This document shows, piece by piece, positions 9,724-18,945 of a DNA stretch of 64,000 nt. Positions within the stretch are counted from its first letter, which is position 1. Each line of letters opens with the position of its first letter. The translations under genes and the position numbers were made by a program. The notes below the pieces were generated by a model. It saw only the letters and a program-made list of their open reading frames with translations. It had not been told where the DNA came from and searched no databases. The stretch is from NCBI RefSeq assembly GCF_020510565.1, contig NZ_CP075189.1, positions 3,958,501-4,022,500 of the forward strand, given 5' to 3'. This DNA comes from Ferribacterium limneticum. GTDB taxonomy: Bacteria > Pseudomonadota > Gammaproteobacteria > Burkholderiales > Rhodocyclaceae.

Positions 9724-10638
9724 TCAGTGACCGGCCTCGAGCCAGCGAACGATGCCGTCGAGACTGCGAAAATCATCGCAGGCGCGCACCGGAATCTCCG
9801 GGGCCAGTTCGCCAAACAGCCGGGCAAGCGCATTGCCGGGACCGATTTCGAGCACGGCGTCGGGCTGCATTTCGCGCACCGCCTGCAGGCAGGCCGCCCA
9901 ATCGAGCGGCGTGCAGATCTGGCGGGCCAGCGCGGCTAGCGCCGGACGGGCGGTGCGTGCTGCCGTCGCATCGATGGCGCTGAACACGGGAAAAGCCAGG
10001 CGGCGATCAGGTAGCAAATCCAGTCGTTGTTTGAAGTCGACCGCGGCCTTGGCCAGCAATGGTGTGTGCGATGGCGTGTGCACGGCCAGATGGACCAGCC
10101 GGCTCGCCCCGGCGGCTGCGAACTTGTCGGCGACGGCCACGATGCCGGCGCGTGGCCCGGCGACCACCAGATGGCGCGGCGCATTGCGGATCGCCACGGC
10201 CAGCCCGGCCTCGCTGGCCAGTTTTTCCACCAACGCCTCATCCAGCCCGAGAACAGCGAGCATGCCGTGCTCGCCGGCCGCGGCGCCATCCATCGCTGCT
10301 GCCCTTTCGGCACACAGGGCGACGCCCTCGGCGGCCGTGAAGGCGCCGGCCGCACTGCACGCCGCCATTTCGCCCAGCGAATAGCCGGCGGCGCAGATCG
10401 GCCGCGGCAGACGGCTTTGCAGGCTGCCCCAGAGGAGCATCTGCTGGGCGAAGATCAGCGGTTGGGCGATTTTGTTTTTTGCCAGTTTTTCCGGGTTGAC
10501 CGTAGCATTCGGCTCCGCGATGTCGGGCAGAACCTGCGCCAGCGCCTCACGCAATTCGCCAGCGACGCCGGCCTGCGCCTGCTGCCAGTGCGCAACGGTT
10601 TGGCCGCCCTGGCCGCTGAAAAGGAGGGCCAGGCGCAT
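9724..10638 (-). CDS. mdcH: Malonate decarboxylase, malonyl-S-ACP:CoA transacylase subunit MdcH
   Basis: MdcH loads malonyl groups onto the acyl-carrier subunit (MdcC) to prime malonate decarboxylase. The 304-residue acyltransferase fold shows LLFSGQGGQ at the N-terminus, the nucleophile elbow GYSLGE with Ser87, and VVAGP further on. It is the last of the mdc genes, starting one base after mdcB. Residues about 44-56 (NATVNPEKLAKNK) are encoded by an antisense copy of the dispersed repeat at 10474-10510, directly before the conserved AQPL segment. Confidence 0.92.
   Translation of the reverse strand: MRLALLFSGQGGQTVAHWQQAQAGVAGELREALAQVLPDIAEPNATVNPEKLAKNKIAQPLIFAQQMLLWGSLQSRLPRPICAAGYSLGEMAACSAAGAFTAAEGVALCAERAAAMDGAAAGEHGMLAVLGLDEALVEKLASEAGLAVAIRNAPRHLVVAGPRAGIVAVADKFAAAGASRLVHLAVHTPSHTPLLAKAAVDFKQRLDLLPDRRLAFPVFSAIDATAARTARPALAALARQICTPLDWAACLQAVREMQPDAVLEIGPGNALARLFGELAPEIPVRACDDFRSLDGIVRWLEAGH
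10474..10510 (+). repeat. Dispersed repeat copy inside mdcH
   Basis: The T-rich left half (TTTTTTGCCAGTTTTT) is followed by CCGGGTTGACCGTAGCATTC. It is antisense to mdcH and translated there as NATVNPEKLAKNK. Confidence 0.85.
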
Positions 10639-10639
10639 T

Positions 10640-11533
10640 TCAGTCCCGGCCGTCGAGTTCGGCGAGAAAAAGTGTTACGCCGAGCAGGTCGGCGCTGCCG
10701 CCGGGGCTCAGATCGCGCGCCACGAAATCGCGGTCGATGGCCGCCGCGTGCTCGCGCCAATCGTCGGCGAGTACGCCACCGGCCGCGAGAAATTCACTTG
10801 CGGCACACCGCCCGCTGGCCAGCCCGGCCGGACCGCCGCGCCACAGCAGGTTGGTGTCGTCGAGTTCGGCGATCAGCGCAAACAAGGCCTGCACCGCCGC
10901 CAGTTCGCCGTCCCCGGTGGCGACCAGAATGCTTCGATAGGCCGGCAGGCCAATCTCCAGCGCCGCAGGAAAACCGCTCGCCGCCTCCTGACGCGCTCCG
11001 CCGCTGCCATAGCGGCGGGCGACTTCCAATCCGTGGCTCAGTTGCGAAGCGGCAGGCAAGACGGCCAGACCATCGAGAATGTCGGCCGCCCAGTTCATTT
11101 GGACGGCCGCGCAAACTATCGCGGCACTCGGTATTTCGCCATCCGCAATCAGGCGGCCGGCCGCCGCACAAAGCAGGCCAAGATTGAAAATCGCCCCGCG
11201 ATGGGTGTTGACGCCGCCGGTTGCCGCCAGCATGGCGGCTTCGGCCGCGATGCCGAGCACTCGCAAGGGCGCAAAGCCCGGCCGTTGCAGGCCGCAAGCA
11301 GCAATGGCGGGAAAATAGCTGCGCAAGGCCTGCAAACTGCGCAGGAAAGTACTGAAATCCATGTCGCGGTGGCTGCCCTGGCTCACCGGGCTGACCAGCC
11401 CGGGCTTGGGCGCCAGGGCAGCCTCACGGTACAGGCTGCGGATGGCCAGGCGACCGATGCGCTCGGTTGCGGCGCGCTCGACCGGGATGGCCGGCTGGGC
11501 AGGGCGATTGACTGGAACGATGCGTTCAAGCAT
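10640..11533 (-). CDS. mdcB: Triphosphoribosyl-dephospho-CoA synthase MdcB
   Basis: MdcB (CitG family) makes 2'-(5''-triphosphoribosyl)-3'-dephospho-CoA, the precursor of the MdcC prosthetic group, from ATP and dephospho-CoA. The 297-residue protein shows the conserved stretches EAALAPKPGLVSPVSQGSH (residues about 36-54) and GVNTHRGAIFNLGLLCAAAG. It overlaps mdcG by 8 bp upstream and is followed after one base by mdcH. Length is typical. Confidence 0.92.
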   Translation of the reverse strand: MLERIVPVNRPAQPAIPVERAATERIGRLAIRSLYREAALAPKPGLVSPVSQGSHRDMDFSTFLRSLQALRSYFPAIAACGLQRPGFAPLRVLGIAAEAAMLAATGGVNTHRGAIFNLGLLCAAAGRLIADGEIPSAAIVCAAVQMNWAADILDGLAVLPAASQLSHGLEVARRYGSGGARQEAASGFPAALEIGLPAYRSILVATGDGELAAVQALFALIAELDDTNLLWRGGPAGLASGRCAASEFLAAGGVLADDWREHAAAIDRDFVARDLSPGGSADLLGVTLFLAELDGRD

Positions 11534-12194
11534 GGCAGCAAGCCTCGTTCAGGCTGGCGAGCAAGGTGTGCACCGTCCGCAAGCCAACCTCGTGCAGGCC
11601 TTTGACGAGGACCAGGGCAGCCGGATTTTCCCGCTGCGTAGCAAATTCCTGCCAGGCAACTGCGTCACCATCCGGAAAACGCAACTCGCCATCTAGCCGG
11701 CAGCGTAGTTCGCCAGCCGCCAGTTGCAGCGCCGCCAGCATGGCGTCCAATTGCGCCAGCGTCGCGACATCGCAGATGAGGTCAATGTCGGACTCGGCAT
11801 GGCGGTAGTCCTCGCCGCTCAACGCCTCCCAGGCCAGCGAGCCGAAAACGCCGAGGCCGGCAGAACAGGCAGCAGCCCGCTCGGCCAGTCGGCGCAGCAC
11901 GTCGGCCTCGGCCGCCGGCAGTCGGGAACAACAGCGAGCGATGGCCAGCGGCGCGTCGATTCCGGCTACGGCCCGGCGGTCGACGTTAATGGTCAGCCGC
12001 TTTCGTTGCTGGTTCAGCGGCAGGCTCAGGCCGAGCAGCAGCGGCCCATCGCCGGCCGGCTGGCGGGCGGCGACCAGAGGACGGCCAGCGGCGATCCAGT
12101 CCCGCGCCGCCAGCCAAAATGAATCGCCTGTTTCAGCACAGGGTGTTGCGAATACGGCATCCCGATCCAGATAAACGAGGTCGTGGCGACGCAT
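11526..12194 (-). CDS. mdcG: Phosphoribosyl-dephospho-CoA transferase MdcG
   Basis: MdcG (CitX/MdcG nucleotidyltransferase type) attaches the phosphoribosyl-dephospho-CoA group to a serine of the MdcC acyl-carrier subunit. The 222-residue protein has MRRHDLVYLD at the N-terminus and the nucleotidyltransferase metal-binding segment GSLAWEALSG...SDIDL near residues 118-136, whose two aspartates fit the family's active site. It lies 4 nt after mdcE and overlaps mdcB. Confidence 0.9.
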   Translation of the reverse strand: MRRHDLVYLDRDAVFATPCAETGDSFWLAARDWIAAGRPLVAARQPAGDGPLLLGLSLPLNQQRKRLTINVDRRAVAGIDAPLAIARCCSRLPAAEADVLRRLAERAAACSAGLGVFGSLAWEALSGEDYRHAESDIDLICDVATLAQLDAMLAALQLAAGELRCRLDGELRFPDGDAVAWQEFATQRENPAALVLVKGLHEVGLRTVHTLLASLNEACCHA

Positions 12195-12198
12195 CGGG

Positions 12199-12921
12199 TC
12201 AGGCTCCGCGCGCGGCGTTCTGAACGGTTTTGGTTATGCCCGCCGCCAGTTGGCGACCACCGCGCAGCAGACCGCTGTATTGGCGTTGATCGCTGGCCGG
12301 CGCGGCCAGACCGCCAGCAGCGAGTGCCGCCTCCAGCAGGCTGGCCGATGGTGCCGGCCAGATCGCTTCGATGGCGCCCATGCGGACGTAACTCTCGGCA
12401 CCCGGCGCGAAAATCGGCGAGCCGGCCGCCAGTTCGACCAGACGTTCGTGGGCGATCTTGGTCACCCGCGACATCGCCCGCAAATCCATGACCCGGACCT
12501 GGGCGTCGGCCAGGGCATAGGCCCGGTCGGCCATCAGGCCGAAGGAGAGGAAACCGCCGCTGACCGCGTTGGCGGTCACCAGACTGAGCGAGGCATGACC
12601 CTGACGGCGGGCCAGATCGACGCACTGGGCGAGATGGGCCAACGAGCCGTTCAGGCAGAGCAGCTCCTGGCTGCGCGACAGAGCCTGACCGCTGGTGTCG
12701 ACCAAATAGACCAGAGGCCGGCCGGGGTGCCGTTCGATGGTGTCGAGAACGAAGGCGGACAGGGCCAGCGCCATGGCGTGATCGATGGCTGCCGCGTCGG
12801 TGGTGCCGAGCACGGCGACCGTGCCCTGTGCGGTCGTCGCTTGACCGGTAATCACCTTGTTGTTCACGGCGACCGCGTGACCGGCCGGGAACAGGCTATC
12901 AAGAATGTTGTTGAGGCTCAT
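12199..12921 (-). CDS. mdcE: Malonate decarboxylase gamma subunit MdcE
   Basis: MdcE and MdcD together form the carboxyltransferase-like decarboxylase that releases CO2 from malonyl-S-ACP. This 240-residue protein shows the crotonase-like fold of the gamma subunit, with segments LVYLVDTSGQALSR near residues 70-83 and SGGFLSFGLMADRAYAL near 115-131, the oxyanion-hole region. It overlaps mdcD by 4 bp (ATGA), as expected for stoichiometric partners. Confidence 0.9.
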   Translation of the reverse strand: MSLNNILDSLFPAGHAVAVNNKVITGQATTAQGTVAVLGTTDAAAIDHAMALALSAFVLDTIERHPGRPLVYLVDTSGQALSRSQELLCLNGSLAHLAQCVDLARRQGHASLSLVTANAVSGGFLSFGLMADRAYALADAQVRVMDLRAMSRVTKIAHERLVELAAGSPIFAPGAESYVRMGAIEAIWPAPSASLLEAALAAGGLAAPASDQRQYSGLLRGGRQLAAGITKTVQNAARGA

Positions 12922-13820
12922 GTCGGCAATCCTTCCTTCAAGGCGACCAGCGCGTCGCGATCAAGCAGCGGCACGCTTTCCGGCTCAGCGACGCCGAGCG
13001 CGGCCCAGACTTGCAGGCCGTCGCGATAGCTGGCGTAGGCAGCGAGACGATTTTCCAGCGCCTGCTGGCCGGCCCGCAGATGGGCGACGCTCGGCGCGGG
13101 TTCCGTCCAGCCGGCAAGGAATTCCGTGGCGCCGCGGCGGAAGGCAGCGATGTCGTCGTCGACCAGCATGGCGCAATCGCCCATCAGGTAGCGATGCTTG
13201 CCGCCGGTGACGCGCCAGACCAGGGCCCGGTCCTTCGAGTCGAATTCCTCGACGCCGGCGACGGTTTCGATGACCTCCGGGCCGGACAGTGCGAGTCGGC
13301 CCTCTTCGGAAATGATGATGGCCGAACAGAGCTTGGCGACGATGCCCATGCCACCGAAGGCGCCGCAGCTGCCGCCGACCAGCGCGATGACCGGGACGCC
13401 AGCCGCGCGGGCGTCGAGCACGGCGCGCATGATTTCGGAAATGGCGATCAGGCCGGCGTTGGCCTCGTGCAGACGAACGCCGCCGGAATCGATGAGAAAG
13501 AGCACGGCGGCCGGCTTTTCCTGCGCCGCGCGGCGGAGCATCCCGACGATCTTGGCACCGTGGATTTCACCAACCGCGCCGCCCATGAACTGGCCTTCCT
13601 GGGCGATTGCAAAAATCGGCTTTTTTTCCAGTTGACCGTAGCAAACGACCACGCCGTCATCAAAGGCTCCGGGCAGATCGAGCAAGGCGAGATGCGGGCT
13701 GGGGTTGGATTCGGCCGGTGGCAGGATTTCACTAAAACTGCCGGGATCAAGCAGGCCGGCGAGGCGAGCCCGGGCGGTCGCCTCAAACCAGCTGTGGCGT
13801 GCAGCAAGCGACGCGATCAT
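12918..13820 (-). CDS. mdcD: Malonate decarboxylase beta subunit MdcD
   Basis: MdcD is the partner of MdcE in decarboxylating malonyl-S-ACP. The 300-residue protein belongs to the carboxyltransferase superfamily: RLAGLLDPGSF at the N-terminus, EGQFMGGAVGEIHGAKI near residues 75-91 and GGSCGAFGGMGI near 150-161. It overlaps mdcC and mdcE by 4 bp each. Residues about 59-72 (VCYGQLEKKPIFAI) are encoded across a copy of the dispersed repeat at 13607-13645, read in a different frame from the copy in mdcH. Confidence 0.92.
   Translation of the reverse strand: MIASLAARHSWFEATARARLAGLLDPGSFSEILPPAESNPSPHLALLDLPGAFDDGVVVCYGQLEKKPIFAIAQEGQFMGGAVGEIHGAKIVGMLRRAAQEKPAAVLFLIDSGGVRLHEANAGLIAISEIMRAVLDARAAGVPVIALVGGSCGAFGGMGIVAKLCSAIIISEEGRLALSGPEVIETVAGVEEFDSKDRALVWRVTGGKHRYLMGDCAMLVDDDIAAFRRGATEFLAGWTEPAPSVAHLRAGQQALENRLAAYASYRDGLQVWAALGVAEPESVPLLDRDALVALKEGLPT
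13607..13645 (+). repeat. Dispersed repeat copy inside mdcD
   Basis: Left half AAAAATCGGCTTTTTTTCC, then AGTTGACCGTAGCAAAC. It is antisense to mdcD and read as CYGQLEKKPIF, a different reading frame from the mdcH copy. Confidence 0.8.
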
Positions 13821-14140
13821 TGGGCACCTCCCTGGTACTCGGCCAGCGCCTGGGCTAGGCGCAAGGTGACGACGGCGGGTGTCGCGCCCATGTCGTTGAT
13901 GGCGATGACGGTGCCCCCGGCCGCATGGCTGACGGCAAAGCTGCCGATCACAGCCTGCCAGGTTTCACCGAAGCCGCGCGCCGAAGTCTTGATGCGGACC
14001 CGGCAAACCTCCGGCTCAATACCGGGCTTGACGAGAATTTCCAGATTGCCCGAGCCGACCACGCCGCACAGCGCGGGATCGGCGGCCCGCGGAACGGGCT
14101 TGGAATCGAAACGAAAATCGAGTGTTTCCATGGCGGTCAC
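13817..14140 (-). CDS. mdcC: Malonate decarboxylase acyl carrier protein MdcC
   Basis: MdcC is the small (107-residue) acyl-carrier subunit whose serine carries the 2'-(5''-phosphoribosyl)-3'-dephospho-CoA arm. The attachment motif VVGSGNLEILV is present with the candidate serine at residue 30. It overlaps both mdcA and mdcD by 4 bp, so translation is probably coupled across the complex. It is distinct in sequence from phosphopantetheine ACPs. Confidence 0.92.
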   Translation of the reverse strand: MTAMETLDFRFDSKPVPRAADPALCGVVGSGNLEILVKPGIEPEVCRVRIKTSARGFGETWQAVIGSFAVSHAAGGTVIAINDMGATPAVVTLRLAQALAEYQGGAQ

Positions 14141-15789
14141 CAGTTGCGGAAGCGTGAAGGGGGGGCGTAGAGGCCGCCCGACCAGCGCACCAGATCCTTG
14201 ACGGAACGGGCGGCGAGCAGGTCGCGGGTGGCCAGTCGCGGGTCGATGCCGAGGTCTTCAGGACGGCGGACGATGCCGCGGTCGCGCAGGTTCTCGACCA
14301 TCGCCTTGTCACGGGCCATGCCGACCGGCGTGAAGCCGGCAACGCCGCGAATCGCCTGCTCGCGTTCTTCCGGGCTACGGCAGAGCAGCAGGTTCGCGAT
14401 GCCTTCCTCGGTCACGATGTGACTGACGTCATCGCCGTAGATCATGATCGGCGGCAGTTCGGCGCCCATCGACTTCTGCAGTTTCCAGGCATCAAGTTCC
14501 TCGACGAAAACCGGCGCCATGTGTTCGCGGAAGGTTTCGACCATCTGCACGACCAGCTTGCGGCCACGGATGGCGTTTTGCCCGTAGGCCTCGCGCCCGG
14601 CCTTGAGCCAGGCCGGACTGGCGTGGCGCCGGCCGTGCGGGTCGGAGCCCATGTTCGGGGCGCCGCCAAAGCCGGTGATGCGGCCCAGCGTCGCCGTCGA
14701 ACTGTTGCCGGCCAGGTCCATCTGCAAGGTCGAGCCGATGAACATGTCGCAGGCGTAGAGCCCGGCCGTCTGGGAAAACGCCCGGTTGGAACGCATGCTG
14801 CCGTCGGCGCCGGTGAAGAAGACGTCGGATCGGGCCGAGATGTAGACATCCATGCCGACTTCCGAACCGAAGCAATGCACCGATTCGACAAAACCCGACT
14901 CGATGGCCGGAATCAGCGTCGGGTGCGGATTCAAGGCCCAGTGCGTGCAGATCTTGCCCTTCAGGCCAAGGTCGGCGGCGTAGGTTGGCAGCAGCAACTC
15001 GATCGCCGCGGTGTCGAAACCGATGCCGTGGTTCAGGCGCGTCACGCCATATTCGGCGTAGATGCCCTTGATCGCCATCATCGCCATCAGCACCTGGACT
15101 TCGGTGATCTGTGCCGGGTCACGGGTGAAGAGCGGCTCGATGTAGTTCGGCTTCGGGGCGAGCACGGTGAAATCGACCCAGTCGGCCGGCACATCGACGC
15201 GCGGCAGCTTTTCCAGCCGCTCGTTGACCTGAGCGACGACGATACCGCCCTTGAAGGCGGTCGCCTCGACGATAGCCGGCGTATCTTCGGTATTCGGTCC
15301 GAGGTAAAGGTTGCCCTCGGCATCCGCCGCCTGCGCCGCGATCAGCGCGACGTTGGGCGTCAGGTCCATGAAATAGCGGCCGAACAGTTCGAGATAGGTG
15401 TGAATCGCCCCGATCTCGATGCAATGTTCCTGGACCAGCTTGGCCAGGCGGGCGCCCTGCGGACCGCTGAAAGAAAAGTCGAGGCGGTTTGCCAGGCCGC
15501 GCTCGAAAAGGTCCACATGGCTCGGGAGAGCCAGGACTGACTGGACCATACTGAGGTGATTGATACGCGCCGGGTCGCAATCGGCCAGCGCTTCGGAGAG
15601 GAAATCGGCCTGCTTCTGGTTGTTGCCTTCCAGACAGACGCGGTCACCGGGCTGGATGACGGCTTCGAGCAGGTCAATGACACGGTCGACCGGAATTTCC
15701 TGGCCAAAACCGAGGCTCGCCGCCCGCTCGAGGCGGCGACCACGGCTCTGGCGCAGAGTGTCCCAGTCACGCGGGAGTGGTGCGTTCAT
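14137..15789 (-). CDS. mdcA: Malonate decarboxylase alpha subunit MdcA (malonyl-S-ACP:acetate transferase)
   Basis: MdcA exchanges the acetyl group on the MdcC carrier for malonyl, releasing acetate. The 550-residue protein has the expected N-terminal CoA-transferase-like features: LLEAVIQPGDRVCLEGNNQK near residues 42-61, then NLYLGPNTEDTPAIVEA around 164-180 and FGGAPNMGSDPHGRRH around 373-388. It starts 18 nt after the TRAP large-subunit stop codon. The segment around 15677-15711 resembles the dispersed repeat, but it also encodes a stretch where MdcA proteins are conserved. Confidence 0.94.
   Translation of the reverse strand: MNAPLPRDWDTLRQSRGRRLERAASLGFGQEIPVDRVIDLLEAVIQPGDRVCLEGNNQKQADFLSEALADCDPARINHLSMVQSVLALPSHVDLFERGLANRLDFSFSGPQGARLAKLVQEHCIEIGAIHTYLELFGRYFMDLTPNVALIAAQAADAEGNLYLGPNTEDTPAIVEATAFKGGIVVAQVNERLEKLPRVDVPADWVDFTVLAPKPNYIEPLFTRDPAQITEVQVLMAMMAIKGIYAEYGVTRLNHGIGFDTAAIELLLPTYAADLGLKGKICTHWALNPHPTLIPAIESGFVESVHCFGSEVGMDVYISARSDVFFTGADGSMRSNRAFSQTAGLYACDMFIGSTLQMDLAGNSSTATLGRITGFGGAPNMGSDPHGRRHASPAWLKAGREAYGQNAIRGRKLVVQMVETFREHMAPVFVEELDAWKLQKSMGAELPPIMIYGDDVSHIVTEEGIANLLLCRSPEEREQAIRGVAGFTPVGMARDKAMVENLRDRGIVRRPEDLGIDPRLATRDLLAARSVKDLVRWSGGLYAPPSRFRNW
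15677..15711 (-). repeat. Possible degenerate dispersed-repeat copy in mdcA
   Basis: Read on the minus strand, TTTTGGCCAGGAAATTCC is followed by GGTCGACCGTGTCATTG, similar in both halves to the dispersed repeat. It lies in a conserved coding stretch (GQEIPVDRVIDLLEAV), so chance similarity is a real alternative. Confidence 0.35.
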
Positions 15790-15807
15790 GATCGTCTTTC
15801 CGCTGAC

Positions 15808-17148
15808 TCAGGAGCCGCTGTACTGCGACGGCAGCCAGGTGGCAATTTCCGGGAAGACACAGAGCAGCACAATGCCGAGCACCATGAGCAGCAGGAAGGG
15901 CACGGTACCCCACATGATTTCCTTGAGCTTGATGTCGGGAGCAATGCCGCTGATTACAAACAGGTTGAGGCCGACCGGCGGGTGAATCAGGCCCATTTCC
16001 ATGAGGATGGTCATGATCACGCCGAACCAGATCAGGTCGATACCCAGGGCGTTCAGCGCCGGCAGGATGATCGGTGTAACCATCAGGATGATGGCAACCG
16101 GCGGCAGGAAGAAACCAAGCACGATGAGCAGGATATTGACCCAGAAGAAGAAGGCCCATTTGCTCAACTCCAGCGAAATCATCCAGGCGGCAGCCGACTG
16201 GGTGATGTGCAGGTAGCTCATGACGTAGGTGTAGAGGAAGGACATCGCGATGATCAGCATGATCATCGACGACTCGCGGGCCGTCCCGGAGAGGATCACC
16301 TTGAGGTCGTTCCAGCGCCAGCAGCCGTAGATCGCCATGACCATGAGCAGCGCACCGAAGGCGCCGATGCCGGCGACTTCCGAAGGCGTCGCCCAGCCAC
16401 CGTAGAGGGCAACCATGACGATGATGATCAGGCCGATGAAGGGCGCCAGGCGGGGCAGCGTTTCAAGGCGCTGTTTCCAGCTGTACGACTCTTCCGCCGG
16501 CATGGCGATGCCGGTCGAACGATTGGCCGAAATCTTCTCGTTCTTTTCCGCCCAGGATTTGTACACCACCCAGATCGAGAACATCGTCGTCAGGAGTAAG
16601 CCGGGGCCGACGCCAGCCATGAACAGCTTGCCGATCGATTGTTCGGTGGCCAGACCGTAGAGAATCAGCGTCAGCGATGGCGGAATCAGGATGCCCAGCG
16701 TACCGCCGGCGGCGATCAGGCCAGTCGCCAGACGCTCGGAATAGCCGCGTTTGCGCATTTCCGGAATGCCCGAGGAACCAATCGCCGAGCAGGTTGCCGG
16801 CGATGAACCACACATCGCGGCGAACACCGAGCAGGCCAGCGTGTTGGCCAGGCCCAGACCACCCGGCACCTTGTATAGCCAGCGATTCAGCGAGTTGTAG
16901 AGATCGGCGCCAGCGCGTGATTTGCCGATGGCGGCGCCCATCATGATGAAGAGCGGAATGGTCAGCAGCGTGAAGCTGTTCAACTCGGAAAAGATGGTTT
17001 CAGCGATGATCGACAGCTGCGCCACCGGCATGAAAAAGTACATGAAAATCAGGGCGACCGAACCAACGGCAAAGGCAATCGGCATCCCGGAAAAGAGAAA
17101 TATGAAAGTAGCGGCCGCGTAGAGCAAGCCTAAAGTTCCGACGCTCAT
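15808..17148 (-). CDS. dctM: TRAP transporter large permease subunit (DctM type)
   Basis: This is the 12-helix membrane subunit of a tripartite ATP-independent periplasmic transporter. It has 446 residues from the ATG at 17148 ([20 protein letters not shown]). The reading frame is open further upstream but that part is non-homologous shadow sequence of the small subunit gene. Typical TRAP-M features are [20 protein letters not shown], then [20 protein letters not shown] and [17 protein letters not shown]. It overlaps the small subunit by 4 bp (ATGA). Context with mdc genes suggests malonate or a related C3/C4 diacid as substrate. Confidence 0.92.
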   Translation of the reverse strand: MSVGTLGLLYAAATFIFLFSGMPIAFAVGSVALIFMYFFMPVAQLSIIAETIFSELNSFTLLTIPLFIMMGAAIGKSRAGADLYNSLNRWLYKVPGGLGLANTLACSVFAAMCGSSPATCSAIGSSGIPEMRKRGYSERLATGLIAAGGTLGILIPPSLTLILYGLATEQSIGKLFMAGVGPGLLLTTMFSIWVVYKSWAEKNEKISANRSTGIAMPAEESYSWKQRLETLPRLAPFIGLIIIVMVALYGGWATPSEVAGIGAFGALLMVMAIYGCWRWNDLKVILSGTARESSMIMLIIAMSFLYTYVMSYLHITQSAAAWMISLELSKWAFFFWVNILLIVLGFFLPPVAIILMVTPIILPALNALGIDLIWFGVIMTILMEMGLIHPPVGLNLFVISGIAPDIKLKEIMWGTVPFLLLMVLGIVLLCVFPEIATWLPSQYSGS

Positions 17149-17729
17149 TTGCGCTCTCCTTCGTCGTCGTGCTGGATGCGTTCGATGGCCACCTGAATGG
17201 CTGCATTGTGCTGGGGTGGGGGGTGGTGCGAGCGCATGGCTTCGGGCAGCGAGTCTTCGATGAACTGCACAAAAATCTGCAGGGTCAGCGAGGTCATACC
17301 GACTGCCATGGTGGCAAAGACCGGCCACATCTTCGGCGCCCAGGAGGTGTCGCTCATCCGGCCTTCGTCCCAGGCTTCGTAGAACAGGTGCCAGCAGTTC
17401 CAGGCGATGAAGGCGCAGAACAGGAAGGACAGCAGATCGGAAAACGCCATGCGCCACTGTGTCCAGCTCGGCGGCGTGATTTCGTCGAGAATTTCAATCG
17501 TCACGTGACCGCGATTGAGCTGAGTATGGGCGGCGGCCAGGAAGCTGGAAGCGATCAGTAAATAGACGCAAAACTCGATTTCCCAGTCGGTCGGCCAGGC
17601 AAAGAAATAACGGACCGCAACTTCGAAGACGAGGACACAGGTAGCGATTACGATCAGAAAGGCCGACAGGTAACCTGTCGCAATATTGAAGGCCTTGACC
17701 GCTCGGCTGATGAAATATCCGGGGCTCAT
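17145..17729 (-). CDS. dctQ: TRAP transporter small permease subunit (DctQ type)
   Basis: This 194-residue membrane protein has four hydrophobic helices. It contains the DctQ-family pattern around [20 protein letters not shown] (about residues 43-62), then [14 protein letters not shown]. The C-terminus beyond about residue 155 is hydrophilic. It lies between the periplasmic binding protein (46 nt upstream) and the large subunit (4-bp overlap), the usual dctPQM order. Confidence 0.9.
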   Translation of the reverse strand: MSPGYFISRAVKAFNIATGYLSAFLIVIATCVLVFEVAVRYFFAWPTDWEIEFCVYLLIASSFLAAAHTQLNRGHVTIEILDEITPPSWTQWRMAFSDLLSFLFCAFIAWNCWHLFYEAWDEGRMSDTSWAPKMWPVFATMAVGMTSLTLQIFVQFIEDSLPEAMRSHHPPPQHNAAIQVAIERIQHDDEGERK

Positions 17730-17775
17730 GATTCACCTTTAAGAAGGATGGGCCGGGCGCTGCCCGGCCGGTGGA

Positions 17776-18801
17776 TTACTTGACCGACAGCGCCATGTCG
17801 AGCAGGGCGCGGCCATCCTTGATGTTCTCGGCGAAATCCTTGAAAGCCGTCTGTTCGGCGACACCGCGCCAGGCCATGAAGGCTTTCTCGTCCATGTCGG
17901 CCACCTTGGCACCCGCCTTGGCGAACACCTCGGCCATGCGCATGTCATCCTTCTTGGCTTCTTCGACACCGAACTTCTCCAGACTGGCGCCGACGTCGCT
18001 GATGATCTTCTGTTGCTCCGGCGTCAGCGAGTCGTAGAGGCCCTTGGAAATCAGCAGCGGCTCGAACATGAACCAGAAGCTCTTGTTGCGCGCCGTCGTC
18101 ACGTACTTGCTGAACTCCTGCAGACGGAAACTGATCAGCGAGGTACTGGAAGTCAGCGCCGCGTCGAGCACGCCGGACTGCATCGCGCTGTAGATTTCCG
18201 AGGAAGGCATGCCGGTCACTGCGGCGCCGGCGCCCTTCAGCATCTGGTCCATCTCCTTGCTTCCGCCTCGGAACTTCAGGCCCTTGGCATCGTCGGGAAC
18301 GACCACTGTCTTCTTAGTCGAGGCGATACCGCCCGCCTGCCAGACCCAGGTGATGATCTTGATATTCTTGTCGGCCAAGATGCGATCAAGCTCCTTGCCG
18401 ACCGGGGCGGTTTTCCAGCGCATGCCCTGCTCGTAGCTGTTTACCAGCGTCGGCATCAGCGTGATGTTGACCTGCGGAATTTCGCCGCCGCCATAAGCCA
18501 GCGGCACCAGGCTCATGTCCAGCGCGCTCTTGCGCAGGGCACCGATCTGGCTGTTGGTCTTCATCAAGGAGCTGCCGGGATAAATCTCGAACCTCAAACT
18601 ACCCTTGGACTGCTTTTCGACTTCGGCGGCGAAGCGACGGACCAGGCGATCGCGGAAATCGCCGTCCTCGTTGGTTGCGGCAGGGAATTGATGGGAAATC
18701 TTGATGATGCGCGGCGTCTGAGCTTGGGCCGAGGGCAGAGCACAGGTGAGGGCGACTGCAGCGATGGCCAGCGTAAGCTGGCGTTTAGTCTTGCTGAACA
18801 T
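17776..18801 (-). CDS. dctP: TRAP transporter periplasmic solute-binding protein (DctP type)
   Basis: This periplasmic receptor captures the transported diacid and delivers it to the DctQM permease. The 341-residue protein begins with a Sec signal peptide (MFSKTKRQLTLAIAAVALTC, cleavage after ...SAQA). DctP-family features include RFAAEVEKQSKGSLRFEIYP and the substrate-contact region GLKFRGGSKEMDQMLKGAGA. I chose the ATG at 18801 because GGAGGAG lies just upstream; a TTG at 18816 lies inside that ribosome binding site. It is the first gene of the TRAP-mdc operon. Confidence 0.93.
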   Translation of the reverse strand: MFSKTKRQLTLAIAAVALTCALPSAQAQTPRIIKISHQFPAATNEDGDFRDRLVRRFAAEVEKQSKGSLRFEIYPGSSLMKTNSQIGALRKSALDMSLVPLAYGGGEIPQVNITLMPTLVNSYEQGMRWKTAPVGKELDRILADKNIKIITWVWQAGGIASTKKTVVVPDDAKGLKFRGGSKEMDQMLKGAGAAVTGMPSSEIYSAMQSGVLDAALTSSTSLISFRLQEFSKYVTTARNKSFWFMFEPLLISKGLYDSLTPEQQKIISDVGASLEKFGVEEAKKDDMRMAEVFAKAGAKVADMDEKAFMAWRGVAEQTAFKDFAENIKDGRALLDMALSVK

Positions 18802-18906
18802 GGATATCTCCTCCAAGGTTTAAAAAGCACTGACGGTGAAACCTCACTGGCTGGCTTATCCACACTAGGGAATACCGCACTCTTATTTTGTGTTCAAAAA
18901 TCACCG

Positions 18907-18918
18907 TTGTGTATACAA
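18907..18918. promoter_or_regulatory. Candidate FCD-GntR operator between dctP and its regulator
   Basis: TTGTGTATACAA has TTGT/ACAA arms and a TGTATACA palindromic core, close to the TNGTNNNACNA pattern known for FadR/FCD-type GntR proteins. It sits at or just after the predicted -10 box of the dctP promoter, a position where binding would block transcription. Confidence 0.5.
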
Positions 18919-18945
18919 GATAGTCAAACATTGAATACTGGTCAA
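18917..18945 (-). promoter_or_regulatory. Predicted sigma-70 promoter of the dctPQM-mdc operon
   Basis: On the minus strand, TTGACC (18945-18940) and TATCTT (18922-18917) are separated by 17 bp. The predicted start of transcription is about 105 nt before the dctP start codon. Confidence 0.5.

Noticed and set aside
15677..15711. Repeat-like sequence in mdcA
   Set aside because: Both halves look similar, but the region codes for a conserved MdcA segment. Listed only as a low-confidence candidate and not counted among the 14 copies.
17149..17457. N-terminal extension of the TRAP large subunit frame by 103 residues
   Set aside because: The extension lies over the small-subunit gene in another frame and has no homology. 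The ATG at 17148 with the ATGA overlap is the proper start.
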